In this document: piece after piece, positions 42,784-52,024 of the stretch | Numbering within the stretch: the stretch's first letter is position 1 | Layout: every line of letters starts with the position of its first letter | Assembly: GCA_003165075.1 (NCBI GenBank) | Contig: PLSM01000094.1 | Coordinates: forward strand, 111,509 to 175,508 | DNA: 64,000 nt | Reading direction: 5' to 3' | From: Acidobacteriaceae bacterium | GTDB taxonomy: Bacteria; Acidobacteriota; Terriglobia; Terriglobales; Acidobacteriaceae | Program-made: the position numbers and the translations under genes | The notes under the pieces: generated by a model | The model's input: only the letters and a program-made list of their open reading frames with translations | The model's database searches: none | Told to the model about the DNA's origin: nothing

Positions 42784-43880
42784 ATATACAGACTGCGTCG
42801 CGCCGGTTTCGCACTTATCATTTGCCTTCCGGCCTGTCTGCTTGCGCAGCAGGGCGCGGTTCCCGCTGAGCAGGCGCCTGCTGCTCAGGAGCCCGTCCTC
42901 GCCGAGCGTCCCACTCCCTCGCCTGACAACGCCATGGGCCGCATCGAGCTTGATGTCGTAGTGACCGACAAGTCGGGAAAGCCGATCTCTGGTCTCGAGC
43001 GCGAGGACTTCACACTGCTCGACGACAAACAGCCCGCGAAGATTCTCTCCTTTCAGGCCTACAACGCAACCACCCCAACAGAGGACCCGCTGCCTGAGGT
43101 CATTCTTATGTTCGATACGGTCAATGTTGGGGACCCGTATGTTGTCACCGTGGGCCGGGCGATCGAGAAATTTCTACGCCAGAACGGCGGACATCTCGCC
43201 CAGCCGGTTGCCATCCTGCTGATGACTAACCTCGGTGTCACCCTCGCGGCCCAGCCCTCGCGTGACGGAAATGCGCTGGCTACCACTGTGGAGCAGCTCC
43301 AAACCAGATTGCGCACCGTTGGCCCCCCCAGGGATGGGGCGATCTGGAACGGGCCCAGTTCTGCACCAAGTCGTTGGCCTCCATTGTTCAGTTCGCGGCG
43401 TAGGAGCCGGGCAAAAAGCTGCTGATCTGGATCGGACCCGGCTGGCCCATGCTCGATGGGCCCGAATTCAATTTTTCACCCCGTGCCAAGCAGGCGAATT
43501 TCGATGTCATCGTTAGTTTTTCCACCCTTATACGTCAGGCGCGGATGTCCCTGTATAGCGTTGCAGAGGGCACAGGAGACATTCACTCGACTGACTACCA
43601 GGATTATGTAAAAGGGCTGAAGCAGGCCAAGCAAGTCGACCCTGCCGACCTCACCTTGAGGGTAATGGCAGCGCAAAGCGGCGGACGCGTCCTCGGTCCG
43701 GATAATGACCTGGTCGCTCAAATCAACCACTCTGTCGCCGACGTCACTGCCTTCTACACCATCTCGTTCGATCCTCCACGCGCTGACCTGCCTGACGAAT
43801 ATCACGACCTGAAGGTGCAAATCGGCAAGCCAGGTTTGACTGCGAGGACGAATACCGGCTATTACAACCAGCCGCAATGA
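42784..43880 (+). pseudogene. VWFA-domain protein, unit A copy, inactivated
   Basis: Relic of a secreted VWFA-domain protein of the acidobacterial TIGR03436 type, homologous throughout to the intact copy at 44350-45450. Three lesions: the start ATG is ATA (CCCCATATAC against CCCCATGAAT), a frameshift lies at the 7-C run at 43323-43329, and an in-frame TAG sits at 43401. The frame resumes at 43449 (MLDGPEFNFSPRAKQ) and reads to the normal stop at 43880. The track lists the two remaining parts (42934-43425 and 43449-43880). Confidence 0.88.
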
Positions 43881-43977
43881 GAGGAATTTTTACGTTGGAT
43901 GCACCCACGAGCGTCGCCACGTCAGAAGTCGTGCTTATGCTAATCTCCATCCGGTTGGTATTTTTCGAGAAATCGTC

Positions 43978-44265
43978 GTGGCGAATCTGTACCGCCGCCA
44001 ATTCGCCTGCACGTTGATTCTCTTGGCTATCTTCTGTTTCCTGCCCATTGCAGCTGGCGCCCAGGCGCACAGTGTCGTATGCAGCGGAGGGTTCGGCAGC
44101 ATTCTTAAAAGCGTGGACGAGGGCAAGGGCACACTGGGACAACTGCTGCAGAGCCGATCGCTTTTCGATCATGCCGACCAGGCCATGGACCAGGCGCAGC
44201 AGTTGATTAAGGGCATGCGGGAGAACCTAAAGAAGTGTCTGGTCATCCGCCTCAAGCTCTTCTAG
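43978..44265 (+). CDS. Chimeric ORF formed by the tandem duplication
   Basis: A 95-residue ORF from GTG 43978. The first about 41 residues (MANLYRRQFACTLILLAIFCF...) are the signal peptide and start of the secreted protein at 45548; the rest (SILKSVDEGKGTLGQLLQSR to VIRLKLF) is the end of the MlaD-like protein. It would be a short exported peptide with one MlaD-type repeat, if translated. The start codon is GTG where the parent has ATG, and a ribosome site is not apparent. Expression is unknown; it is useful as proof of the duplication breakpoint. Confidence 0.7.
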   Translation: MANLYRRQFACTLILLAIFCFLPIAAGAQAHSVVCSGGFGSILKSVDEGKGTLGQLLQSRSLFDHADQAMDQAQQLIKGMRENLKKCLVIRLKLF

Positions 44266-44349
44266 ATCCGCTGCCAGGCACAGGCAGGCTGGCTGTTAGA
44301 ATAGACTTCCTGCAAGCTCACACAGCGGATTTTCGCGGAGGATAGCCCC

Positions 44350-45450
44350 ATGAATAGACTGCGTCGCGCCGGTTTCGCACTTATCATTTGCATCCCGGCC
44401 TGTCTGCTTGCGCAGCAGGGGGCAGTTCCCGCTGAGCAGGCGCCTGCTGCCCAGGTGCCCACCCTCGCCGAGCGTCCCGCTCCCCCGCCTGACCACGCAA
44501 CGGGCCGCATCAAGCTTGATGTCGTAGTGACCGACAAGGCAGGAAATCCTATCTCCGGCCTTGAACGCGCCGACTTCACCCTGCTCGACGATAAACAGCC
44601 CGCGAAGATTCTCTCTTTCCAGCCTCATAACCCAAGACCTTCTGCCAACAACCTGCCGCCTGAAGTCATTCTTCTTATCGACACGGTGAACGTTGGGGAC
44701 AGCAATGTTGTCATTGTTCGTAAGGAAATCGAAAAGTTTCTGCGCCAGAACGGCGGACATCTCGCCCAGCCGGTAGCCGTCCTGCTGATGACTAACCTCG
44801 GTGTCACCCTCGCGGCCCAACCCTCGCTTGACGGTAATGCGCTGGCTACCGCTGTGGAGCAACTCCAACCCAGATTGCGCACCATTGGCCCCGCCCAGGG
44901 CGCCTGGGGCGATCTGGAACGTTTCCAGTTCAGTACCAAGTCGTTGGGCTCCATTGTTCAACCCGCGGCGCATGTGCCGGGCAAGAAGCTGCTGGTCTGG
45001 ATTGGATCCGGCTGGCCCATGCTCGATGGGCCGATATTTAATTTCTCACCCCGCGATATGCAGGCGAATTTCGATGCGATCGTTAGGTTTTCCAACCTTA
45101 TGCGTGAGGCGCGGATGTCCCTGTATAGCGTCTCAGAGGGCACAGGAGACATTCGCTCGACTGATTATCAGAATTATGTAAAAGGGGTGAAACAAGCCAA
45201 CCAAGCCGAGCCTGCCTGCCTCGGTTTGAAGGTAGTGGCGGCGCAGAGCGGCGGGCGCGTCCTCGGTCCGGATAACGACCTGGTCGCTCAAATCAACCAC
45301 TCTGTCGCCGACGCCACTGCCTTCTACACCATCTCGTTCGATCCTCCGCGCGCTGACCGGCCTGACGAATATCACGACTTGAAGGTGCAAATCGGCAAGC
45401 CAGGTTTCACTGCGAGGACGAATACCGGCTATTACGACCAGCCGCAATGA
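44350..45450 (+). CDS. Secreted VWFA-domain protein (acidobacterial TIGR03436 type), intact copy
   Basis: A 366-residue exported protein. The signal peptide MNRLRRAGFALIICIPACLLAQQ is followed by a Pro/Ala-rich linker and the domain opening IKLDVVVTDKAGNPISGLERADFTLLDDKQP. Then come a VWA domain with VILLIDTVNVGDSN (the metal-binding region lacks a standard DxSxS) and the end VADATAFYTISFDPPRADRPDEYHDLKVQI. GGAGG stands 8 bases upstream of ATG 44350. Function is not known; the family is expanded in Acidobacteriota. It sits in unit B of a tandem duplication. Confidence 0.87.
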   Translation: MNRLRRAGFALIICIPACLLAQQGAVPAEQAPAAQVPTLAERPAPPPDHATGRIKLDVVVTDKAGNPISGLERADFTLLDDKQPAKILSFQPHNPRPSANNLPPEVILLIDTVNVGDSNVVIVRKEIEKFLRQNGGHLAQPVAVLLMTNLGVTLAAQPSLDGNALATAVEQLQPRLRTIGPAQGAWGDLERFQFSTKSLGSIVQPAAHVPGKKLLVWIGSGWPMLDGPIFNFSPRDMQANFDAIVRFSNLMREARMSLYSVSEGTGDIRSTDYQNYVKGVKQANQAEPACLGLKVVAAQSGGRVLGPDNDLVAQINHSVADATAFYTISFDPPRADRPDEYHDLKVQIGKPGFTARTNTGYYDQPQ

Positions 45451-45547
45451 CCGGAATTTTTCCGTTTGATGCACCCATGAGCGTCACCACATCCGAAGTC
45501 GTGCTTGTGCTAATCTCCATCCGGTTGGTATTGTTCGAGAAATCGCC

Positions 45548-46852
45548 ATGTCGAATCTGCAACGCCGCCAATTCGCCTGCACGTTGATCCTCTTGGCTAT
45601 CTTCTGTTTCTTGCCCATTGCAGCCGGCGCCCAGGCGCACAGTGTCGTGTGCAGCGGAGGGTTCGGCAGCTTCGACGCCAAATCCACCACCGGTGTCGCA
45701 GTATCCGTGGGGCCCGAGCGCAGTGGGGAATTCGCCAAACACGCCTGCCAGGCAAAATTCAGATGGGAAAGGCAGGACCTGCGGGCTGTGCCCGATGCCT
45801 CCGAGGTCGATGTCGATGCCATGGGTATCGATCTGGGCCTGGGCTCGCTCGTCGTGGCGCTGCAGGTGAAGGCGACCGACAGCGATCCGCTCATGAAATA
45901 CGAAATCTACTCCCTGAAGAAGCCTCCGCGCCTGCTGAAAGAGATCACAGGAGGCGATTATTACAGCGCTGCCGATACCGATTTGGACGGTCTCATCGAG
46001 ATATGGACCGACGATGCCGGAGCCTTAAAGGACTTCGACAACATACCTCTAAGCTCATTCGATCTCCCTCCTACAGTCGTCCTGAGGTATGAAAAAGAGC
46101 GCTTGATCGACGTAAGTTCCGAGTTCCGATCTGCCTTCGATCGCCAAATTGAGGCGCTGCGCACCCAAATTGATCCCCGCGACTTAGCCGACTTCAAGAC
46201 CAGCGATGGAAAGTTGTCGACCATGTTTCATATGTCCGCCGACCAGATGCATCGCGACCTGACCACCAAGATCAGGGTGCTGGAGATTGTATGGGGTTAT
46301 CTCTACAGCGACCGTGAACAGGACGCATGGAATGCCCTCGGCGCCATGTGGCCCCCGGCCGACGTCGACCGGATTCGCGCCTCCATCCTTGATGCGCGAG
46401 CGCACGGAATCCGCAGCAGGGTTGACGGCGTCTCCCACGAATTGGCTCCTTCGCGCCGGCCTAAACATGCCATGATCTTCGATCGGGTCACAGGAAAAGT
46501 GTCGGACGCCACCGTAGACCTGCCTCACCAGGGTCACGGTGACCCGTCGATGGGTTCCGGTGGTTCAGGTGGTTCACAGGACCACATGAGTTCCTTCGAG
46601 GCCGACAGCTTTCCGGTGCAGATTCTCATGCGGCGTCCGCCTCCGCCGGAAGGTTCTGAGGCCGCGCCCGTCACTGAAGTTGCCGTAAACCTGGTGGTTG
46701 ACGCGGCGGGAAAGGTCCGCTCCGCCAAGGTGGAAGGAAGTCCCGACAAGGACTTGGTCGGCTCCACTGTGGGCTGGAAATTCATTCCCGCCTACAAAGA
46801 TGGCAAGGCTGTCGCAAGCCGCTTGCGCATGGGGGTCACGCCTTCACAATAG
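45548..46852 (+). CDS. Secreted protein with EF-hand-like loop and TonB-C-like end
   Basis: A 434-residue exported protein. The signal peptide (RRQFACTLILLAIFCFLPIAAGAQ) is followed by an N-terminal region of unknown fold containing the Asp-rich loop SAADTDLDGLIEIW, which resembles calcium-binding repeats. The C-terminal about 90 residues, from FPVQILMRRPPPPEG through VTEVAVNLVVDAAGKVRSAKVEGSP to WKFIPAYKDGKAV, match the TonB-C layout. The family is not recognised. Codons 1-41 are duplicated in the chimeric ORF upstream. No ribosome site is clear near ATG 45548. Confidence 0.72.
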   Translation: MSNLQRRQFACTLILLAIFCFLPIAAGAQAHSVVCSGGFGSFDAKSTTGVAVSVGPERSGEFAKHACQAKFRWERQDLRAVPDASEVDVDAMGIDLGLGSLVVALQVKATDSDPLMKYEIYSLKKPPRLLKEITGGDYYSAADTDLDGLIEIWTDDAGALKDFDNIPLSSFDLPPTVVLRYEKERLIDVSSEFRSAFDRQIEALRTQIDPRDLADFKTSDGKLSTMFHMSADQMHRDLTTKIRVLEIVWGYLYSDREQDAWNALGAMWPPADVDRIRASILDARAHGIRSRVDGVSHELAPSRRPKHAMIFDRVTGKVSDATVDLPHQGHGDPSMGSGGSGGSQDHMSSFEADSFPVQILMRRPPPPEGSEAAPVTEVAVNLVVDAAGKVRSAKVEGSPDKDLVGSTVGWKFIPAYKDGKAVASRLRMGVTPSQ

Positions 46853-46885
46853 CGGGGCGCGGCTTGAGTCTAAGGCGCAATCGAC

Positions 46886-47626
46886 ATGAGGCTGAACAAC
46901 GTGCATCGCAACATATTGCTTGTGGTATTCCTGATTCCGGCGCTCAATCTACAGCCACAGCAGCCTGCGAGCCCGCCCGCCGGCACTGCCACGCCTGCGC
47001 AAATCTTCCAAGCCTATGCCCTCGCGGATCTGGGCCGGCACGCCGAAGCCGTCGCCGCATTCGAATCAATCTTCGGCTCCGATCCTGCCCAGCACGATTA
47101 CGCACAGGAGCGCGTCGCCGTGAACATGGCGCTCAAATATACACAGAACTGCGCGTCCAGCCAGTCGTGCATGGCCGACGATTTTCTAGCCATCGGAAAC
47201 GCCAAGGAAGCACTCCATTGGCAGAGCAAGCAATTCAAATCCCTGCAACAGGGCGAGAAGGTCAATGTGCATCAGGGTGAGGAACTGGATCCCGGAAGCG
47301 CCAAGTCTGTGGCTCTGGCCGATGCCTATGATTTGAATGCGAGAATTCAGGCGGCGATGGGCAAGCTCGGTCCCGCTCTTCGCGATCTCGATTCTGCCCT
47401 CGATACCCTACCCCGGAGCGCCAAGACCGCGCCGCGCGAAGCCGCCTACCACTATCATCGCGCCCTGATTCTTGCCGAGAATCACAAGTTGGCCGATGCT
47501 GCCAGGGCCTGCCGTAAATCGCTCGATATTGACGCCAATGTCAGCGGCCCCGGCGATCATCGCGGGCCGCAATGCCTTGAAATCGACGCCTTGGCATCTC
47601 CTCCGCATTCCGCTGCAGCTCAATAA
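46886..47626 (+). CDS. Exported TPR-like protein
   Basis: A 246-residue protein with a signal peptide (MRLNNVHRNILLVVFLIPALNL) and helical repeats resembling tetratricopeptide units: AQIFQAYALADLGRHAEAVAAFESI, DAYDLNARIQAAMGKLGPALRDLDSAL and AAYHYHRALILAENHKLADAARACRKSL. The latter two match the TPR pattern. It lies 33 bases after the preceding secreted protein, so they may be one unit. Its stop overlaps the convergent membrane-protein gene by 7 bases. Partner is unknown. Confidence 0.75.
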   Translation: MRLNNVHRNILLVVFLIPALNLQPQQPASPPAGTATPAQIFQAYALADLGRHAEAVAAFESIFGSDPAQHDYAQERVAVNMALKYTQNCASSQSCMADDFLAIGNAKEALHWQSKQFKSLQQGEKVNVHQGEELDPGSAKSVALADAYDLNARIQAAMGKLGPALRDLDSALDTLPRSAKTAPREAAYHYHRALILAENHKLADAARACRKSLDIDANVSGPGDHRGPQCLEIDALASPPHSAAAQ

Positions 47627-48522
47627 CTGGCGGACTGTGCGCTGCGAAACATCTTCCAGAACTCCACAAAGCTCTTCAGCCGCACCACTTGGAAATAGTC
47701 ACTGGCAACCATATAGAAGACCGTTGCGGCAGCCCAAACCGCGTGAAGGGCGTCACCCAACTGATCGCTGAAGGGCAGCGGCGCAGCGGACAGCACCATG
47801 GCCAGCACAATGAGCGCCAGCTTCACAATCCCCATCACCAGGTTGATCTCCATCAGTTTGCTCGTAAATGCCCTGCCCAGCTTGAGACTCTCGCCCAGGG
47901 CCGAAAGCGCGGAGCGCCCCTCCAGCAGCACCAGCAGCGGCGCGAGCGATACCGCCCAGTTGATCAGCGCCCACAGCGTAAAGAAGCCCAGCGACAGAAA
48001 GATGGCCCACATCGAGTAGCCCACCAAATCGGGCTCGCCTCCAGGAGCGATGTGCGCGGCCGCCACTGCTTGCATCGAACCGAACCAGCCCCACAGAGTG
48101 AGCCCAAGCAGCACCAGCCATGCGGCCTGCAAAACCATCATCGACACGGGTCGAAAGCGCAGACGCGGCTCAAGGCGCTGCAGCACAAGTCCGCGTCCCA
48201 ACGCGGAGATGACCACCCATGCCAGCGCCGCCATCGGCGCAAACCAGCGCAATACTGCCTCAACATGCGGCTGGTAGAGCGCCCATGCGTTGGCCAGTTG
48301 CACCGCAGCCACCCACGGGTTCATCGCATCCAGCCCCGTGAGTCCTGCCGACTCCAACGGAATCGCGGCCAGGATGTGCTGCGCCTGCACCCAGCAGACC
48401 AGCAGAAACAGCACGCCGAAGAGCCAGCGCCATCCCACTTCAAGGGCCGTGAGCGATGGCCGGCTGAAAACCCAGCCCATCTGGCCCACCAGCGACTGGG
48501 TGCCGCGCAACGGCGGTGCCAT
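47620..48522 (-). CDS. Polytopic membrane protein of unknown function
   Basis: A 300-residue protein with about six membrane spans (LFGVLFLLVCWVQAQHILA, FAPMAALAWVVISALG, MMVLQAAWLVLLGLTLWGWF, IFLSLGFFTLWALINWAVSLAPLLVLL, VMGIVKLALIVLAMVLSAAPL and a final one). ATG 48522 lies 1 base after the leuS stop (TAA 48524-48526), which indicates coupling to leuS; the track's 48633 start overlaps leuS. No family was recognised. Confidence 0.7.
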   Translation of the reverse strand: MAPPLRGTQSLVGQMGWVFSRPSLTALEVGWRWLFGVLFLLVCWVQAQHILAAIPLESAGLTGLDAMNPWVAAVQLANAWALYQPHVEAVLRWFAPMAALAWVVISALGRGLVLQRLEPRLRFRPVSMMVLQAAWLVLLGLTLWGWFGSMQAVAAAHIAPGGEPDLVGYSMWAIFLSLGFFTLWALINWAVSLAPLLVLLEGRSALSALGESLKLGRAFTSKLMEINLVMGIVKLALIVLAMVLSAAPLPFSDQLGDALHAVWAAATVFYMVASDYFQVVRLKSFVEFWKMFRSAQSASY

Positions 48523-48523
48523 G

Positions 48524-51088
48524 TTACTTGACCACCAGGTTCGCGGCCCTTCCCGGCACAACAATGATCTTCGCCACGGTCTTTCCCGCCGTCCGCAACT
48601 GCACTTTCGCGTCGGCCAGCGCCGCCGCTTCAATGTCTTTGGCGGCAGCGCCCGCTGCCACGCGCACCACGGTCACCAGTTTGCCGTTGATCTGTACCGG
48701 AATCTCCAGTTCGTCTTCCTTGGCCAATTCCGGATCGCTCACCGGCCACGGTGCGCGCAACACCGAACCGGCTTCGCCCAGTTCTTCCCACAACTCCGCG
48801 GCCAGGTACGGCGCGAAAATTGCCAGCAACAGAACCAGCGAACTCAGGAGTTCATGCAACACCGGCGGCTCAACTTCGCCTGCTGCCAACCGTGCGTCAA
48901 CAGCCTGCACTTCATTCACCAGTTCCATGATGGCCGCAACGCAGGTGTTGAAGTGCCATCGGCCTTCGAATTCCAAAGTGATCTTCGCCGTGGTCTGGTG
49001 CAGTTTGCGCAGAAGCTTGAGCGAAAGGCCTGTGGCGCCTTCTTTTCGCGATTGAGACCACCCCGAACGCCCCATATTAGCCACAGGCGCATACTTCGTC
49101 ACCAGTCGCCACACGCGGCCCAGGAACCGGCTCACACCGGCCACGCCGTCTTCCTGCCAGTCGAGGTCGCGGTCGGGCGGCGCGGCAAACAGCGCATACA
49201 TGCGCGTCGCGTCAGCGCCGTAGCGAGCCACCATGTCGTCGGGCGAAACCACGTTGCCCTTGGACTTCGACATCTTGGCCCCGTCCTTGATCACCATGCC
49301 CTGCGTGAACAACCGGCGCACCGGCTCATCGTTCTTGATCAGCCCCAGGTCGCGCATCACCTTGGTCCAAAAGCGCGAGTAGATCAGATGCAGAATCGCG
49401 TGCTCCACGCCGCCGATGTACTGGTCGATGGGGAACCAGTAGCCCACGCGCGCCGGATCAAATGGCTGCGCGGCGTTCTTCGCATCGGTGTAGCGATAGA
49501 AGTACCAGCTCGAGTCGACGAACGTGTCCATGGTGTCCGTTTCGCGCCGCGCCGGACCTCCGCACTTTGGACAAGTCACATGGACAAACTCCGCCACCCT
49601 GCCCAGCGGCGAGCCGCCCTGCTGCGTGATCTCTATCTGCGGCGGCAGCAGCACGGGCAACTGCTCGTCGGGCACCTGCACCAGCCCGTCGCGCTCGCAG
49701 TGGATCATGGGAATGGGCGTACCCCAATAGCGCTGACGGCTCACGCCCCAGTCTTTAAGGCGGAACGTCACGGTGGCCTTGCCGAACCCCTCGCGCTCTG
49801 CCACCGCTTGTAATCTCTTCTCCGCCTCCGTGCAGGTCAGTCCGTCGTACTCACCGGAGTTCACCAACACGCCGTCTTCCGTGGTAAATGGCAGCGCGGC
49901 ATCTTCGCCGCCGGGCTGCGCAGGCGCGATCACTCTGCGAATCTCAATGCCGTACTTGGTGGCAAACTCGAAGTCCCGCTCGTCGTGTCCCGGCACGCTC
50001 ATGATGGCCCCGGTGCCATAGTCCATCAGGATGTAGTTGGCCACCCAGATGGGAACGCGCTCTCCGTTGTAAGGGTTGAGGGCGAAGCGGCCTGTGGCTA
50101 CGCCGTGTTTCTCGATTGCACCCAGGTCGCCCGCTTCACGAGCCTTCTTCTGCTGCTCGATCAGTTCGTCCACCTGCGCCTTCAACACCGCATCGGCAGC
50201 GGTGAAGCTGGCCACCAACGCGTGCTGCGGCGCCAGTTGCACGCTGGTGGCGCCGAAGATGGTGTCCACCCGCGTAGTAAAGACGCGAATGCGCTGGCCT
50301 TTCGTTCCCTGTTCCCTGTTCCCTGCTCCCTGTTCACTGTTCACTGCTTCCTGTTCTTCCAGGAAGAAATCCACCTCCGTGCCTTCGCTGCGGCCGATCC
50401 AGTTGCGCTGCATGGTACGCACTTTTTCCGGCCAGCCTTCCAGTTTGTCCAGGTCGTCGAGCAGTTCGTCCGCATACGCCGTGATGCGGAAGAACCACTG
50501 CTCCAGGTCGCGCTGTTCCACGATGGTGTCTTCGTGCCGCCAGCAGCGCCCGTCGATCACCTGCTCATTGGCCAGCACGGTTGCGCAGTCGGGGCACCAG
50601 TTCACCTTGCTCTTCTTGCGATAAACCAGGCCCTTCTCATACATACGCAGGAAAAACCACTGGTTCCAGCGGTAGTAGTCGGGCAGGCAGGTCGTCACTT
50701 CGGTGGCCCAGTCGTAGCCCAACCCCAGGCGCTGCATCTGCCGCTTCATCGCGGCGATGTTGTTCAGCGTCCACTCCCGCGGCGGGGTATTGTTTTTGAG
50801 CGCCGCGTTCTCCGCCGGCAATCCGAAGGCGTCCCACCCCATGGGGTGCAGCACGTTGTAGCCCCGCATCCACATGTGCCGGGCCAGCGCGTCGCCGATC
50901 GAATAGTTGCGCACGTGCCCCATGTGCAACTGGCCGCTGGGATAGGGCAGCATCTCCAGCACGTAATACTTGGGCTTGCCGCTCGCAGCCGGCTCCGCCG
51001 CATAGAGCGCGGGGTCCGCAGCCCAGCGCTCCTGCCATTTGGGTTCAATCAGCGCCGGATCGTATCGAAACTCTTTTTCTTCCGCCAT
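48524..51088 (-). CDS. leuS: Leucyl-tRNA synthetase
   Basis: Charges tRNA-Leu, class I, 854 residues. The catalytic HIGH motif is HMGH in YPSGQLHMGHVRNY, and KMSKS is KMSKSKGNVVSPD. The zinc-binding WCPDCATVLANEQV and the CP1 editing domain (TTRVDTIFGATSVQL, VPGHDERDFEFATKYG) are present. An unusual low-complexity segment, NSEQGAGNREQGTKGQ, encoded by eight 7-base units at 50304-50359, is inserted in the N-terminal part of the editing domain. The downstream membrane-protein gene starts one base after the stop. Confidence 0.97.
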   Translation of the reverse strand: MAEEKEFRYDPALIEPKWQERWAADPALYAAEPAASGKPKYYVLEMLPYPSGQLHMGHVRNYSIGDALARHMWMRGYNVLHPMGWDAFGLPAENAALKNNTPPREWTLNNIAAMKRQMQRLGLGYDWATEVTTCLPDYYRWNQWFFLRMYEKGLVYRKKSKVNWCPDCATVLANEQVIDGRCWRHEDTIVEQRDLEQWFFRITAYADELLDDLDKLEGWPEKVRTMQRNWIGRSEGTEVDFFLEEQEAVNSEQGAGNREQGTKGQRIRVFTTRVDTIFGATSVQLAPQHALVASFTAADAVLKAQVDELIEQQKKAREAGDLGAIEKHGVATGRFALNPYNGERVPIWVANYILMDYGTGAIMSVPGHDERDFEFATKYGIEIRRVIAPAQPGGEDAALPFTTEDGVLVNSGEYDGLTCTEAEKRLQAVAEREGFGKATVTFRLKDWGVSRQRYWGTPIPMIHCERDGLVQVPDEQLPVLLPPQIEITQQGGSPLGRVAEFVHVTCPKCGGPARRETDTMDTFVDSSWYFYRYTDAKNAAQPFDPARVGYWFPIDQYIGGVEHAILHLIYSRFWTKVMRDLGLIKNDEPVRRLFTQGMVIKDGAKMSKSKGNVVSPDDMVARYGADATRMYALFAAPPDRDLDWQEDGVAGVSRFLGRVWRLVTKYAPVANMGRSGWSQSRKEGATGLSLKLLRKLHQTTAKITLEFEGRWHFNTCVAAIMELVNEVQAVDARLAAGEVEPPVLHELLSSLVLLLAIFAPYLAAELWEELGEAGSVLRAPWPVSDPELAKEDELEIPVQINGKLVTVVRVAAGAAAKDIEAAALADAKVQLRTAGKTVAKIIVVPGRAANLVVK
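50304..50359. repeat. Heptanucleotide tandem repeat inside leuS
   Basis: Eight consecutive 7-base units: GTTCCCT three times, then GCTCCCT, GTTCACT twice, GCTTCCT and GTTCTTC. On the coding strand this reads as GGGAACA-type units and adds about 18 residues to LeuS in frame. It is unlike the rest of the gene in composition. Confidence 0.85.
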
Positions 51089-51117
51089 AACCTTTCAGTG
51101 TAAATGGAGAAGACGCT

Positions 51118-51984
51118 TCATTTTGCGAGCACCGCAACCAGGCTCTTCAGCACCCGCACATTGCGTTCTTCGTCCCCGGGTTCATCCACCGGCGTCTCCG
51201 CAATAAATGCCGCATGAGCAAACCGCTCATCGTTCAGCAGCCGCCGAAAAGGCTCTACGCCCATGGTGCCCTGCCCAATATGCTCGTGGCGATCCAGTTT
51301 CGACCCGCGCTCCGCCTTGGCGTCGTTGCAGTGCCATACGAGGACGGCGTCCAACCCCACCGTATTCGCGATCTGTGTCACGGTTTCCGCATAGCCTTCC
51401 CCGGTTATCAGGTCGTATCCGGCCACGTGGCTGTGGCACGTATCCAGGCACACGCCCACTGGCGCCGCGGACTTCAAGCGCTCCACCAGTTCCGCCACCT
51501 GCTCAAAACTGCCGCCCAGTGAAAATTCCGCGCCGGCCGTGTTCTCGATCAGGATGTGGAAGCCCGTTCCCTGCCACGGCAGCCCGTCGATGGCCCGGGT
51601 GATGGAGTCGGCCGCCAGCTTCAAGCCTTCGTCTCGCGTCAGCCCCTTCCACGAGCCAGGATGCAGCACCAGGTATTCAGCGCCCCACATCAAGGCCCGC
51701 TCAATCTCTCCGCGAAACGCGTCGATGCTCTTCTTGCGAATCTCATCCGACTGGCTGCACACGTTGACCAGGTAACTGGTATGAATCACCAGCGGGCCCA
51801 CATCGAGCGCGGCACGAAGTACGCGCATGCGCTCGGCCTGTTTAGGATCTACCTTGGGCGCGCGCCACATCCGTGGGCTCGACGAAAATATCTGAAACGT
51901 GTTGGCGCCGATCTCCCGCGCCCGCTCCACGGCGTTGGACGCCCCGCCTGCCGTGCCCAGATGCACTCCGATGCGCTTGACCAT
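51118..51984 (-). CDS. nfo: Deoxyribonuclease IV (endonuclease IV, AP endonuclease)
   Basis: Cleaves 5' of abasic sites in base-excision repair; a TIM-barrel enzyme with a tri-zinc centre, 288 residues. Zinc ligands lie in LVIHTSYLVNVCSQSDEIRKKS, YLVLHPGSW, FHILIENTAG, GVCLDTCHSHVAGYDL, LVWHCNDAK and RHEHIGQGTMG, matching Nfo. ATG 51984 (MVKRIGVHLG) is preferred over GTG 51990; neither has a strong ribosome site. It is between leuS and a Gfo/Idh/MocA gene, the latter ending in a terminator before it. Confidence 0.95.
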   Translation of the reverse strand: MVKRIGVHLGTAGGASNAVERAREIGANTFQIFSSSPRMWRAPKVDPKQAERMRVLRAALDVGPLVIHTSYLVNVCSQSDEIRKKSIDAFRGEIERALMWGAEYLVLHPGSWKGLTRDEGLKLAADSITRAIDGLPWQGTGFHILIENTAGAEFSLGGSFEQVAELVERLKSAAPVGVCLDTCHSHVAGYDLITGEGYAETVTQIANTVGLDAVLVWHCNDAKAERGSKLDRHEHIGQGTMGVEPFRRLLNDERFAHAAFIAETPVDEPGDEERNVRVLKSLVAVLAK

Positions 51985-52024
51985 TCCCACAGTCTAACCG
52001 CTGCTCAGCTCTTCTGTTTCACGC

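Larger units (their letters stand above)
42535..45670 (+). repeat. Tandem duplication, about 1.57 kb per unit
   Basis: Unit A is 42535-44100 and unit B is 44101-45670. Each runs from the 3' end of the MlaD-like gene through a VWFA gene to the first about 40 codons of the secreted TonB-C-like protein. The join is at 44100/44101, where GTTCGGCAGC of the secreted-protein sequence continues into ATTCTTAAAAGCGTGG of the MlaD end. The parent sequences share CAGC at both breakpoints. The units align without indels for most of their length, and a net 4-base difference lies in the VWFA part. Confidence 0.9.

Noticed and set aside
50304-50359. CRISPR-like direct repeats
   Set aside because: Units are 7 bases, contiguous, in the leuS reading frame, and have no spacers.
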